This document shows positions 1-5,220 of a DNA stretch of 9,715 nt, piece by piece (within the stretch, counting starts at the first letter, position 1; the number at the start of each line of letters is the position of its first letter). The stretch lies in NCBI GenBank assembly GCA_011620045.1, contig WOZY01000180.1, positions 1 through 9,715 of the forward strand, read 5' to 3'. The position numbers and the translations under genes were made by a program. Below the pieces are notes generated by a model. It saw nothing but the letters and a program-made list of their open reading frames with translations. It was not told the DNA's origin and made no database searches. Source of the stretch: Mesotoga sp. Its GTDB lineage: Bacteria; Thermotogota; Thermotogae; Petrotogales; Kosmotogaceae.

Positions 1-1
1 T

Positions 2-139
2 AATGATAATGTTTTGTCAGCACCTCAGGTACACAAAGCGTTTTGGAAAGGTATATCCATTGCTTTTCCAGGTTTTTATGATCTGATTTTTGGCTGTCTG
101 GGTGATTCATTTGAAGAAGAGAGATCGCGGGGCAATTAG
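2..139 (+). CDS. C-terminal end of an unrecognised protein, cut by the left window edge
   Basis: Reading frame 2 is open from the left edge to a TAG at 137-139 and gives 45 residues ending in SFEEERSRGN. The segment has a hydrophobic stretch (KGISIAFPGFYDLIFGCLG) and an acidic then basic tail, which looks like real protein more than chance translation. Its stop lies one base before the GTG at 141, so it is probably the upstream partner of the following membrane-protein gene and coupled to it in translation. The start and most of the protein lie outside the window. I do not recognise the family. The main doubt is that a 45-codon open frame could occur by chance. Confidence 0.5.
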   Translation, partial: NDNVLSAPQVHKAFWKGISIAFPGFYDLIFGCLGDSFEEERSRGN

Positions 140-140
140 C

Positions 141-575
141 GTGGCGCATGCCCGCAGAAAGGAAAAGGCTTACAAATACTTTACGACCGTAGGCGCCATA
201 GTTGGTTTGCTTTCGATAATTTTGATAGTCGCGGCGAACCAAATGTCGACGAACATTGTACAGAATGCCGACTCGATCAGGCCGATCTTTGTTTCTGGAA
301 TAGTTCTTGCGCCCATTTCTTTTCTCATGTATATTTTGGCTTCGATCACTTCAATGAGCGCGGGAATAAGGAATTTGAACCTCGTTCTTGGATTCCTATG
401 TTCATTTCAATCCATTGTTTCTTTGATTTTCGCAAGAGATATTCTACTGCAAGACTCTTCTTCGAAACTAAGCCTTCAGACACCGAACTGGTCGTCTTAC
501 ATACTTTGGTCGATTCTAATCGCCTCTCTCATACTTACCGTTATCATGGGAGTCTATTCAAGGAAGAGTGTATGA
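141..575 (+). CDS. Small four-helix membrane protein, function unknown
   Basis: I choose the GTG at 141, giving 144 residues. It follows the upstream TAG by one base, has a GGGG stretch 8 bases before it, and leaves a natural N-terminus (MAHARRKEKAYKYF) that is basic and cytoplasmic-like. A TTG at 90 would add 17 residues in the same frame but overlaps the upstream reading frame and has no well-placed ribosome site. Four hydrophobic helices are visible at about residues 14-32, 47-70, 79-98 and 119-138, followed by a short basic tail (SRKSV). No catalytic or binding motif is recognised. The last 18 bases overlap the convergent flavin reductase gene. A role as a small partner of the upstream product is possible, but it is inferred only from the coupling. 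Confidence 0.7.
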   Translation: MAHARRKEKAYKYFTTVGAIVGLLSIILIVAANQMSTNIVQNADSIRPIFVSGIVLAPISFLMYILASITSMSAGIRNLNLVLGFLCSFQSIVSLIFARDILLQDSSSKLSLQTPNWSSYILWSILIASLILTVIMGVYSRKSV

Positions 576-1061
576 ATCGGTGATTTCTCCAAATATGAGC
601 GAATGATATGAATTATCACCGTAGAAAGTGCTTGCTATACTTCCGTTCAGAGCAAGAGGTGTTAATGCTTCCTTAGAAACAACGCGGCATTCCAATACCT
701 TATCTGCCTCACCCACTACCACTATCGATGGCGACACTCCCTCTTGTGGTGTCAAACCGGTTTCCTTGAATTTGTCGAAATACTTTCCGCTCCTTGTCCC
801 GCAGAAGTCGAGAGCCTCCTGCCACTTTTCCGACATGAAGTTAACGGAGAAGCCGTCACTACTCCTGAAGAAATTATGAGTAAATCTACTTGGTCTGATC
901 ATGGCGATGAACACTGGTCGATTCCAGGTATGGCCTAAGAAACCCCAGGCAACTGTCATCAGGTTAGTTTCCACTCCGTCGGTTACCCCAATCAGAACTT
1001 TGCCTGCCTTAAGACTTTCGAGAAGCTCTGTTGAATACTCTGGAAAGCTGAATTCAGTCAT
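558..1061 (-). CDS. Flavin reductase-like FMN-binding split-barrel protein
   Basis: The 167-residue product belongs to the flavin reductase / flavoredoxin-like family, cytoplasmic proteins that bind FMN in a split barrel and either reduce free flavin with NAD(P)H or pass electrons. Visible family features are TDGVETNLMTVAW (residues 27-39), the nucleotide-facing stretch IRPSRFTHNF (55-64), NFM (74-76), and the segment from DFCGTRSGK through DKFKETGLTP (85-105). The length is normal for the family. The start is the ATG at 1061, which has GGAGG five bases upstream. An ATG 12 bases earlier (1073) contains that ribosome site itself and has none of its own. It lies 40 bases downstream of the peroxiredoxin gene on the same strand, so they are probably cotranscribed. 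The true electron donor and acceptor cannot be read from the sequence. Confidence 0.88.
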   Translation of the reverse strand: MTEFSFPEYSTELLESLKAGKVLIGVTDGVETNLMTVAWGFLGHTWNRPVFIAMIRPSRFTHNFFRSSDGFSVNFMSEKWQEALDFCGTRSGKYFDKFKETGLTPQEGVSPSIVVVGEADKVLECRVVSKEALTPLALNGSIASTFYGDNSYHSLIFGEITDSYTLP

Positions 1062-1081
1062 GTTAACCTCCAATAACTAAT

Positions 1082-1101
1082 CGATGGGGTGTTCCCCGTC
1101 G
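1082..1101 (-). promoter_or_regulatory. Intercistronic hairpin between peroxiredoxin and flavin reductase genes
   Basis: Bases 1082-1101 form a compact stem with arms CGA/TCG and GGGG/CCCC around a 4-base loop, with one C-A mismatch on the minus strand. It begins directly after the peroxiredoxin stop codon (1102-1104) and lies about 20 bases before the ribosome site of the next gene. No T-run follows on the minus strand, so a full terminator is unlikely. An RNA-stability or partial attenuation element would fit. Confidence 0.45.
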
Positions 1102-1569
1102 CTAAATCTTCTTCAGCTGATTTGAGATTTCTGCGTAATCGGGTTCTACTCTCGGATCTTCCGAAACCCATGTGTAAGCTATCTTGCCATCTTTGTTCAC
1201 TATGAATACAGCCCTCTTTGAGACTGTGAGGCCTTTGACACCGGAGAAATTCTCGTGCACACCACCGTATTTCTTCGACACTTCCCCTCCTACATCGGAA
1301 AGCAACTGAAAGGAAAGAGAATTCTGCTCTTTAAAGGCCTTGTTGGAAAAGGGGCTGTCCATGCTTATCCCCAGGATAACAGCATTCATGCTATCGAAAT
1401 TCGCCAGTGAATCTCTGAAAGTGCAGAGTTCTTTTTGACAGACACTTGTGAATGCACCGGGATAAAAAACGAGAACGACTTTTTTCCCTAGATATTCGTT
1501 AAGTTTGTACTCTTTGAGATCTGAACCGAAGAGCGAAAAATCCGCGCTTTTTTCTCCCTTAAGCAACAT
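1102..1569 (-). CDS. Peroxiredoxin of the BCP/PrxQ type (AhpC/TSA family)
   Basis: The 155-residue protein is a thiol peroxidase that would reduce hydrogen peroxide and organic peroxides in the cytoplasm. The active-site motif is PGAFTSVC (residues 37-44), with peroxidatic Cys44, the hydrogen-bonding Thr41 and the conserved later Arg119 (SKRAVFIV). A second cysteine at position 49 (CQKELC) is where BCP/PrxQ enzymes carry the resolving cysteine, so an atypical two-Cys mechanism with an intramolecular disulfide is expected. The length is typical for a single thioredoxin-fold domain. The ATG at 1569 is preceded by a strong AGGAGGT (1577-1583). The flavin reductase-like gene follows 40 bases downstream, suggesting a redox or peroxide-defence unit. 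The reductant for the oxidised enzyme is not evident in the window. Confidence 0.93.
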   Translation of the reverse strand: MLLKGEKSADFSLFGSDLKEYKLNEYLGKKVVLVFYPGAFTSVCQKELCTFRDSLANFDSMNAVILGISMDSPFSNKAFKEQNSLSFQLLSDVGGEVSKKYGGVHENFSGVKGLTVSKRAVFIVNKDGKIAYTWVSEDPRVEPDYAEISNQLKKI

Positions 1570-1608
1570 TCTATGTACCTCCTAAAACCGTCTATAATTG
1601 TCATATTA

Positions 1609-1617
1609 ATTCTAGCA
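1609..1617 (-). promoter_or_regulatory. Possible extended -10 promoter for the peroxiredoxin gene
   Basis: On the minus strand the sequence TGCTAGAAT matches an extended -10 element (TGnTATAAT) with one mismatch in the hexamer. It lies 40 bases before the start codon. No good -35 box is found at 16-18 bases upstream, which extended -10 promoters can tolerate. The gene could instead be served by read-through from the SRP RNA gene. Confidence 0.3.
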
Positions 1618-1646
1618 GATGATAAGTGTTATACATAGAAGAAGAA

Positions 1647-1914
1647 ACACCATGCATCCTTCATCGACAGTGACGACCTGGCCGTACTTGCCATCCGGCT
1701 CAGACTGAGCGCCCCCACGGCACACGAGAGTGCTCGCTTATGGCTGCTTCCTCCCGGATCTGACCAGGTTCGCAAGTTCCCGTTGCGCAGGACTCAATCC
1801 TCAACACCTTCAGACAAACCGACACCAGACCGGCAAAGCCTCAAAAGGCATTCGGCCCCGCGTGTGGCGGATTTCGGGTACAGGGAACCGCCAGCTCCCC
1901 GCCTAGCATGGTGT
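1647..1914 (-). ncRNA. ffs: Signal recognition particle RNA, large bacterial type with Alu domain
   Basis: The minus strand holds the universally conserved SRP domain IV: the GGGAGGAAGCAGCC sequence at 1742-1755 lies in a stem-loop flanked by a CTGGTCAGATCC side. This is the binding site for the Ffh protein. The ends pair perfectly: ACACCATGC at 1906-1914 with GCATGGTGT at 1647-1655, closing an RNA of about 268 nt. That length and the GC-rich 5' part (1830-1905) indicate the long form with an Alu-like domain, as in Bacillus and Thermotoga, not the roughly 110-nt enterobacterial form. The RNA joins Ffh to target ribosomes making membrane or secreted proteins to FtsY. A strong promoter sits 7 bases upstream. 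The terminal helix followed by TTTCTTCTTCT may act as a weak terminator. The exact ends are inferred from pairing. Confidence 0.95.
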
Positions 1915-1920
1915 AACTAC

Positions 1921-1949
1921 ATTATATAGTCTGTCTTCGCAGCTTTCAA
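1921..1949 (-). promoter_or_regulatory. Sigma-A type promoter of the SRP RNA gene
   Basis: The minus strand shows a TTGAAA -35 box (1944-1949) and a perfect TATAAT -10 box (1921-1926), separated by exactly 17 bases. The predicted start of transcription about 7 bases after the -10 box coincides with the first paired base of the SRP RNA at 1914. The promoter begins only 7 bases after the stop codon of the purH-like gene. Confidence 0.88.
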
Positions 1950-1956
1950 GTACTAG

Positions 1957-3381
1957 TCAATTGTTGAGTCTTGTGAAGTCAACTCCAAGCACAAGAACGT
2001 TTCTATGGGAATAAGTCCTTTTTGTACCCGGCAAGATAACTCTCTTGACCCCTGCGGCAACGAGTTTTTTTATTAACTCGTCGGTCAAATCATTATCACA
2101 AGCCATAACTGACTCTCTAAGATCGTGCTTTGTGAAGTCGTAGTTCATCATTTCTCCGTAACTCAATCCGCTCAGAAGAAGCAAGCTCTCTCCGTCTCTG
2201 AAGATGGAGAAGCTATTTGCCCTGTTTATACGTGAGCAGTAGAGAGCGAGCTTGTCATCAATCTCAAGTTCGTAGTTTTTCAACTTGAACGTGTGTTCTC
2301 TTACGAAGTAGTTGCCAAAGCCGGAGTATGTTTCTTCGGAGAGTGACACCGCTTCATGCGCAGGAGCAGTCAGTATCATGATATCTCTTTCTCGTGCGGC
2401 ACGTATCGCATCACGATCAAAAACACCGCCGAAAGCCTCGATTCCGCTTTCGTGAAGCTTCTTTAGAGTATCTCCGTCGATGGCAAAAGTAGAAGCGAAC
2501 ATCGTATCAGGACCGCCATCAGAAGTGCATTCGGGCAGTCTGCCTGAACAGACTTTGACTATCTTGCCTTTGTCAAGAAACACGGAAATGTTGTCACTGT
2601 AATAATAGAGCTCCATGAACACATTCATATTTCTCAATTGTGATTTCTTTAGCCCCACCGAAGGGTTACCAATCTGAACCTCGTCAAGCAGTCCCGGTTT
2701 CTGCGAGAGTTTTAGCAGGTAAGCCCTCTGAGAGGGATTATCGCCATAGAGAAGCTGCATAACGTGTTCCATGACCGTGTAATCGTATTTCTCGGATGCA
2801 AAGATCTGCGACAACGCCCGATGAATGGAAGAATTGTAAAGCAAGGCAGCGTAGATCGCCTTAAGGGCGTATCTTCTTCTCTTCAGAAGGGGAACATCTC
2901 CACAGTCCTCTAGACTTTCAATCACTTCATCATAATCCGTCGGATCGGATATGACTACAATGTCCCTGTGGTTCTTGGCGCCTGCCATCAACAGAGCCGG
3001 TCCGCTGACATCGATCTCTTTTGAGAGGTTCGACTCATCCGGTGATTCCTTGACGGCAGACTCGAAAGGTTTGAGATTCATAACTATCATGTCGAAAGGC
3101 AGAATCGAGTGTTCTCTCATTTCCTCAATATGGGCAGGAAGATCCTGGATCGCAAGGATCCCACCTATGATCTTTGGGTGAATGGCTTTCAGCCGTCCAT
3201 CGAATATTGAAGGAAAACCCGTGTAATCAGCGACCTTTATTGCCTCAACACCATGATCTATGAGGTATTCCGCGGTATGGTCAGTAGCAACGATTTCCAC
3301 ACCGTTCGAGACAAGATAGCCTGCAATCTTTTCCAGTCTTGACTTGTCATGTACACTGACAAAGGCACGCTTTATGTTCAT
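1957..3381 (-). CDS. PurH homologue with eroded active sites (AICAR transformylase / IMP cyclohydrolase family)
   Basis: PurH normally catalyses the last two steps of IMP synthesis: formyl transfer to AICAR, then ring closure. This 474-residue protein aligns by motif over both domains. The N-terminal cyclohydrolase-like domain (about 1-195) keeps GRLKAIHPK (62-70), MNLKPFE (101-107) and IDVSGPALL (123-131), but the usual K-T is K65-A66, the usual NLYPFE tyrosine is Lys104, the STGGTA phosphate loop reads ATDHTA (32-37), and GG reads SG. The transferase-like domain (about 200-474) has LLYGDNPSQ (210-218) for RYGENPHQ, KVCSG (276-280) for the catalytic KH..CG, keeps FGG (317-319), and has lost the GQ..SR segment. 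It is shorter than the usual 510-530 residues, as in Thermotoga. The start at 3381 has GGGAGGTG upstream. The frame is intact, so this is not an obvious pseudogene. It could be a pseudoenzyme, an altered-specificity enzyme or a very divergent PurH. Confidence 0.85.
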   Translation of the reverse strand: MNIKRAFVSVHDKSRLEKIAGYLVSNGVEIVATDHTAEYLIDHGVEAIKVADYTGFPSIFDGRLKAIHPKIIGGILAIQDLPAHIEEMREHSILPFDMIVMNLKPFESAVKESPDESNLSKEIDVSGPALLMAGAKNHRDIVVISDPTDYDEVIESLEDCGDVPLLKRRRYALKAIYAALLYNSSIHRALSQIFASEKYDYTVMEHVMQLLYGDNPSQRAYLLKLSQKPGLLDEVQIGNPSVGLKKSQLRNMNVFMELYYYSDNISVFLDKGKIVKVCSGRLPECTSDGGPDTMFASTFAIDGDTLKKLHESGIEAFGGVFDRDAIRAARERDIMILTAPAHEAVSLSEETYSGFGNYFVREHTFKLKNYELEIDDKLALYCSRINRANSFSIFRDGESLLLLSGLSYGEMMNYDFTKHDLRESVMACDNDLTDELIKKLVAAGVKRVILPGTKRTYSHRNVLVLGVDFTRLNN

Positions 3382-3516
3382 CAGGCACCTCCCTATGATT
3401 AGTTTATCATCAATCAGTCCCCGGGAAATTCAACTAATGATTTATAATGTTATCAGTTTGGCGTAAACTTTAGTATCTCATGCCCTTGGGTCGGGCAAGG
3501 ATAGCGGGGGAGTAAC
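3382..3516. promoter_or_regulatory. Divergent control region between the purH-like gene and glnA
   Basis: This 135-base AT-rich region serves two divergent genes. On the plus strand a perfect TATAAT at 3443-3448 is a candidate -10 box for glnA, without a convincing -35 box. It would start an RNA near 3455 with a leader of about 60 bases. On the minus strand TTGAAT (3428-3433) and GATAAA (3403-3408) are a weak promoter pair for the purH-like gene, with a long 19-base spacer. Two short dyads lie here: TGATT/AATCA (3396-3400 and 3412-3416) and TGAT/ATCA (3438-3441 and 3452-3455), the second around the TATAAT. Ribosome sites are GGGAGGTG before the purH-like gene and GGGGGAG before glnA. Confidence 0.45.
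3481..3500 (+). promoter_or_regulatory. Leader hairpin(s) upstream of glnA with two exclusive pairings
   Basis: Between the candidate promoter and the ribosome site, TGCCC (3481-3485) can pair with GGGCA (3493-3497), or CCTTG (3484-3488) can pair with CAAGG (3496-3500). The two stems share bases and cannot form together. The ribosome site begins about eight bases further on. This could be a small RNA switch or just a GC-rich leader. It matches no riboswitch class that I recognise. Confidence 0.35.
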
Positions 3517-4842
3517 ATGACTGAAAAAGAATTGATTCAGAAGAGCGAATCGGGCGAAATTGGATTTGTACGGCTTCAGATAACCGACATAAACGGGATG
3601 CTGAAGAATGTTGAAGTTCCTGCGAGAATGCTGCCTACAATTCTCGAAAAGGGTGCAATGTTCGACGGATCTTCAATCGACGGCTTTGTGCGAATCGAGG
3701 AGTCCGACATGTATTTACGACCGGATATTTCCACTTTTGCCTTCCTTCCCTGGGACAATTGTCAGGGACAAACCATAAGACTTATCTGTGATGTCTACAA
3801 GCCTGACGGTACTCCATTTGAGGGAGATCCGAGATTTGTTTTGAAGAGAGTTATCCAGCGAGCTAAGAGTATGGGGTTCGATACTTACGCCGGTCCGGAA
3901 CCGGAGTTCTTCATAGTCAAGAGAGACCGTGACTGTGGAAAACCGATCGGAGCGTTTCTGGATACGGGAAGTTATTTCGACCTCCTTCCAGTTGACGGAG
4001 GTGAAGAGGTAAGGAAACAGATCGTGCTTTCTCTTCAGGAAATGGGTTTTGAAGTTGAGGCGGCACATCATGAGGTGGCCCCTTCACAACACGAAATTGA
4101 CTTCAGATACACTGACATATTGAAAACCGCAGACAATATTCAGACATTCAAATGGGTGGTAAAGACAATAGCAAGAGCCCACGGATTTCATGCAACATTC
4201 ATGCCCAAGCCCTTTTCCGGGGTAAATGGATCTGGAATGCACATTCACATGAGCCTCTTCTCGGACGGCAACAATGCCTTTTACGATCCCTCAAAAGATC
4301 ACGGGCTAAGTGAAACCGCTTTGAGTTTCATAGGGGGAATTATCTTGCGCGCAAAAGAGATTACCGCTGTTACAAATCCAACTATAAACAGCTATAAGAG
4401 ACTTACACCGGGATACGAGGCCCCCGTGAATATCTCTTGGGCGCTGGGAAACAGAAGCGCAATGATCAGAATACCCAGTACAAGAGGAGAAGGAACAAGA
4501 CTTGAATTCAGAAGCCCGGATCCAACATGCAATCCTTATCTGGCGCTTGCGGTAACACTCGCGGCTGGACTAGACGGCATAGAGAAAAAGATTGAACCAC
4601 CAAATTCTGTAGATGAGAACATCTTCAATATGAAAGGTTTGAGAAGAAAGGAACTGATGATAGAAAACCTTCCAGGGACTCTCATCAATGCTCTTGAGTT
4701 TACCAGAAACAGCGAATTCGTGAAATCGACGCTTGGTGATCATATATTCAACACCTTTGTCAGATCAAAAGAGGGCGAATGGAGCCAATTCTGCGCTTCG
4801 GTCACCGACTGGGAGATCAGCAAGTATCTGGAGCTCTACTGA
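3517..4842 (+). CDS. glnA: Glutamine synthetase type I, alpha subtype
   Basis: The 441-residue enzyme makes glutamine from glutamate, ammonia and ATP as a cytoplasmic dodecamer. Family motifs are complete: the DGSSI latch with Asp50 (50-54), EPEFF (128-132), EVAPSQHEIDF (186-196), NGSGMHIH (237-244), NPTINSYKRLTPGYE with the flap Glu301, NRSAMIRIP (312-320) and RLEFRSPDP (328-336). The lack of the extra ~25-residue insertion and of the adenylylated-Tyr loop, together with the length, marks the GSI-alpha subtype of Firmicutes and Thermotoga. Control by adenylylation is therefore not expected. Arg59 in GFVRIEESD corresponds to the Bacillus feedback-inhibition arginine (Arg62). A small oddity is Ser190 where Gly is usual in EVAPGQHE. 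The start has GGGGGAG four bases upstream. It is monocistronic here and divergent from the purH-like gene. Confidence 0.97.
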   Translation: MTEKELIQKSESGEIGFVRLQITDINGMLKNVEVPARMLPTILEKGAMFDGSSIDGFVRIEESDMYLRPDISTFAFLPWDNCQGQTIRLICDVYKPDGTPFEGDPRFVLKRVIQRAKSMGFDTYAGPEPEFFIVKRDRDCGKPIGAFLDTGSYFDLLPVDGGEEVRKQIVLSLQEMGFEVEAAHHEVAPSQHEIDFRYTDILKTADNIQTFKWVVKTIARAHGFHATFMPKPFSGVNGSGMHIHMSLFSDGNNAFYDPSKDHGLSETALSFIGGIILRAKEITAVTNPTINSYKRLTPGYEAPVNISWALGNRSAMIRIPSTRGEGTRLEFRSPDPTCNPYLALAVTLAAGLDGIEKKIEPPNSVDENIFNMKGLRRKELMIENLPGTLINALEFTRNSEFVKSTLGDHIFNTFVRSKEGEWSQFCASVTDWEISKYLELY

Positions 4843-4956
4843 GAAGAGTTTTACTATCGGGTTGGAAGGATGAAGGCCTCATAACTGTTCAAGACAATCT
4901 TATATTCTCCGGCAAATTATCCTGAAAACAAGTGTCTACTCATATATATGGAAACA

Positions 4957-4987
4957 GAAGTGCCCGGTCAGATTGTCCGGACACTTC
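4957..4987 (-). terminator. Terminator-like hairpin after the tldD-tldE-fmdB genes
   Basis: GAAGTGTCCGG and CCGGGCACTTC form an 11-bp stem around a 9-base loop on the minus strand, including one T-G pair. On the plus strand the same position is a C-A mismatch, so the structure favours the minus strand. It begins 12 bases after the fmdB stop codon and is followed by TGTTTCC, a short U-tract. It may also stop glnA transcripts less efficiently, for which no better terminator is visible in 4843-4956. Confidence 0.65.
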
Positions 4988-4999
4988 AGTATCTCGAAG

Positions 5000-5203
5000 T
5001 CAGTGTCCGCAGGCTGAACAGCTTCCACCAGAGCATGAGTCACAGCCGTCGGAACCCGATGATAATCCGAAACTTGAAATATTAGTTATCTGCTTTGAAA
5101 GAGTCCCCCCGCATCTTTCACAGGGAGGTACCGGCGAACTCATTCCAAGAAGAAGACTCTCTTCGTGCGCACACTCTTTGCAAACAAACCTGTATAAAGG
5201 CAA
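5000..5203 (-). CDS. FmdB-family zinc-ribbon protein with Cys-rich tail
   Basis: The 67-residue product opens with MPLYRFVCKEC and has paired cysteines at 8/11 and 28/31 (CERCGG), the small zinc ribbon of the FmdB regulatory-protein family, whose biochemical role is unclear. The C-terminal tail from about residue 48 is rich in Gly, Ser and Cys and carries two more CxxC pairs (54/57 and 62/65), ending in CGH. I take the TTG at 5203 as start because AGGAGG lies 8 bases upstream and the family nearly always begins MPxY. An ATG at 5224 overlapping the tldE stop (ATGA) would add seven residues but has no ribosome site. It follows tldE by 17 bases and is probably cotranscribed with it. A Gly/Ser/Cys tail is not rare in this family. 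Confidence 0.85.
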   Translation of the reverse strand: MPLYRFVCKECAHEESLLLGMSSPVPPCERCGGTLSKQITNISSFGLSSGSDGCDSCSGGSCSACGH

Positions 5204-5220
5204 AAGAGCCACCTCCTCTA

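Noticed and set aside
90..140. TTG at 90 as start of the membrane-protein gene
   Set aside because: It has no well-spaced ribosome site and overlaps the upstream open frame that ends at 139; the GTG at 141 fits better.
1082..1101. Hairpin as an intrinsic terminator
   Set aside because: The minus-strand sequence after it (ATTAGTTATTGG) has no T-run, and the next gene's ribosome site follows closely.
1592..1612. AT-rich stretch resembling a PerR operator before the peroxiredoxin gene
   Set aside because: The arms do not match in inverted orientation (only TAAT/ATTA pair), well short of the TTATAATnATTATAA consensus.
1957..3381. The purH-like gene as a pseudogene
   Set aside because: The frame is open for 474 codons with a strong ribosome site and conserved framework residues over its full length; there is no frameshift or internal stop.
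4843..4956. Dedicated glnA terminator
   Set aside because: Only a short ATGA/TCAT pairing around AGGCC is found at 4869-4881, with no following T-run.
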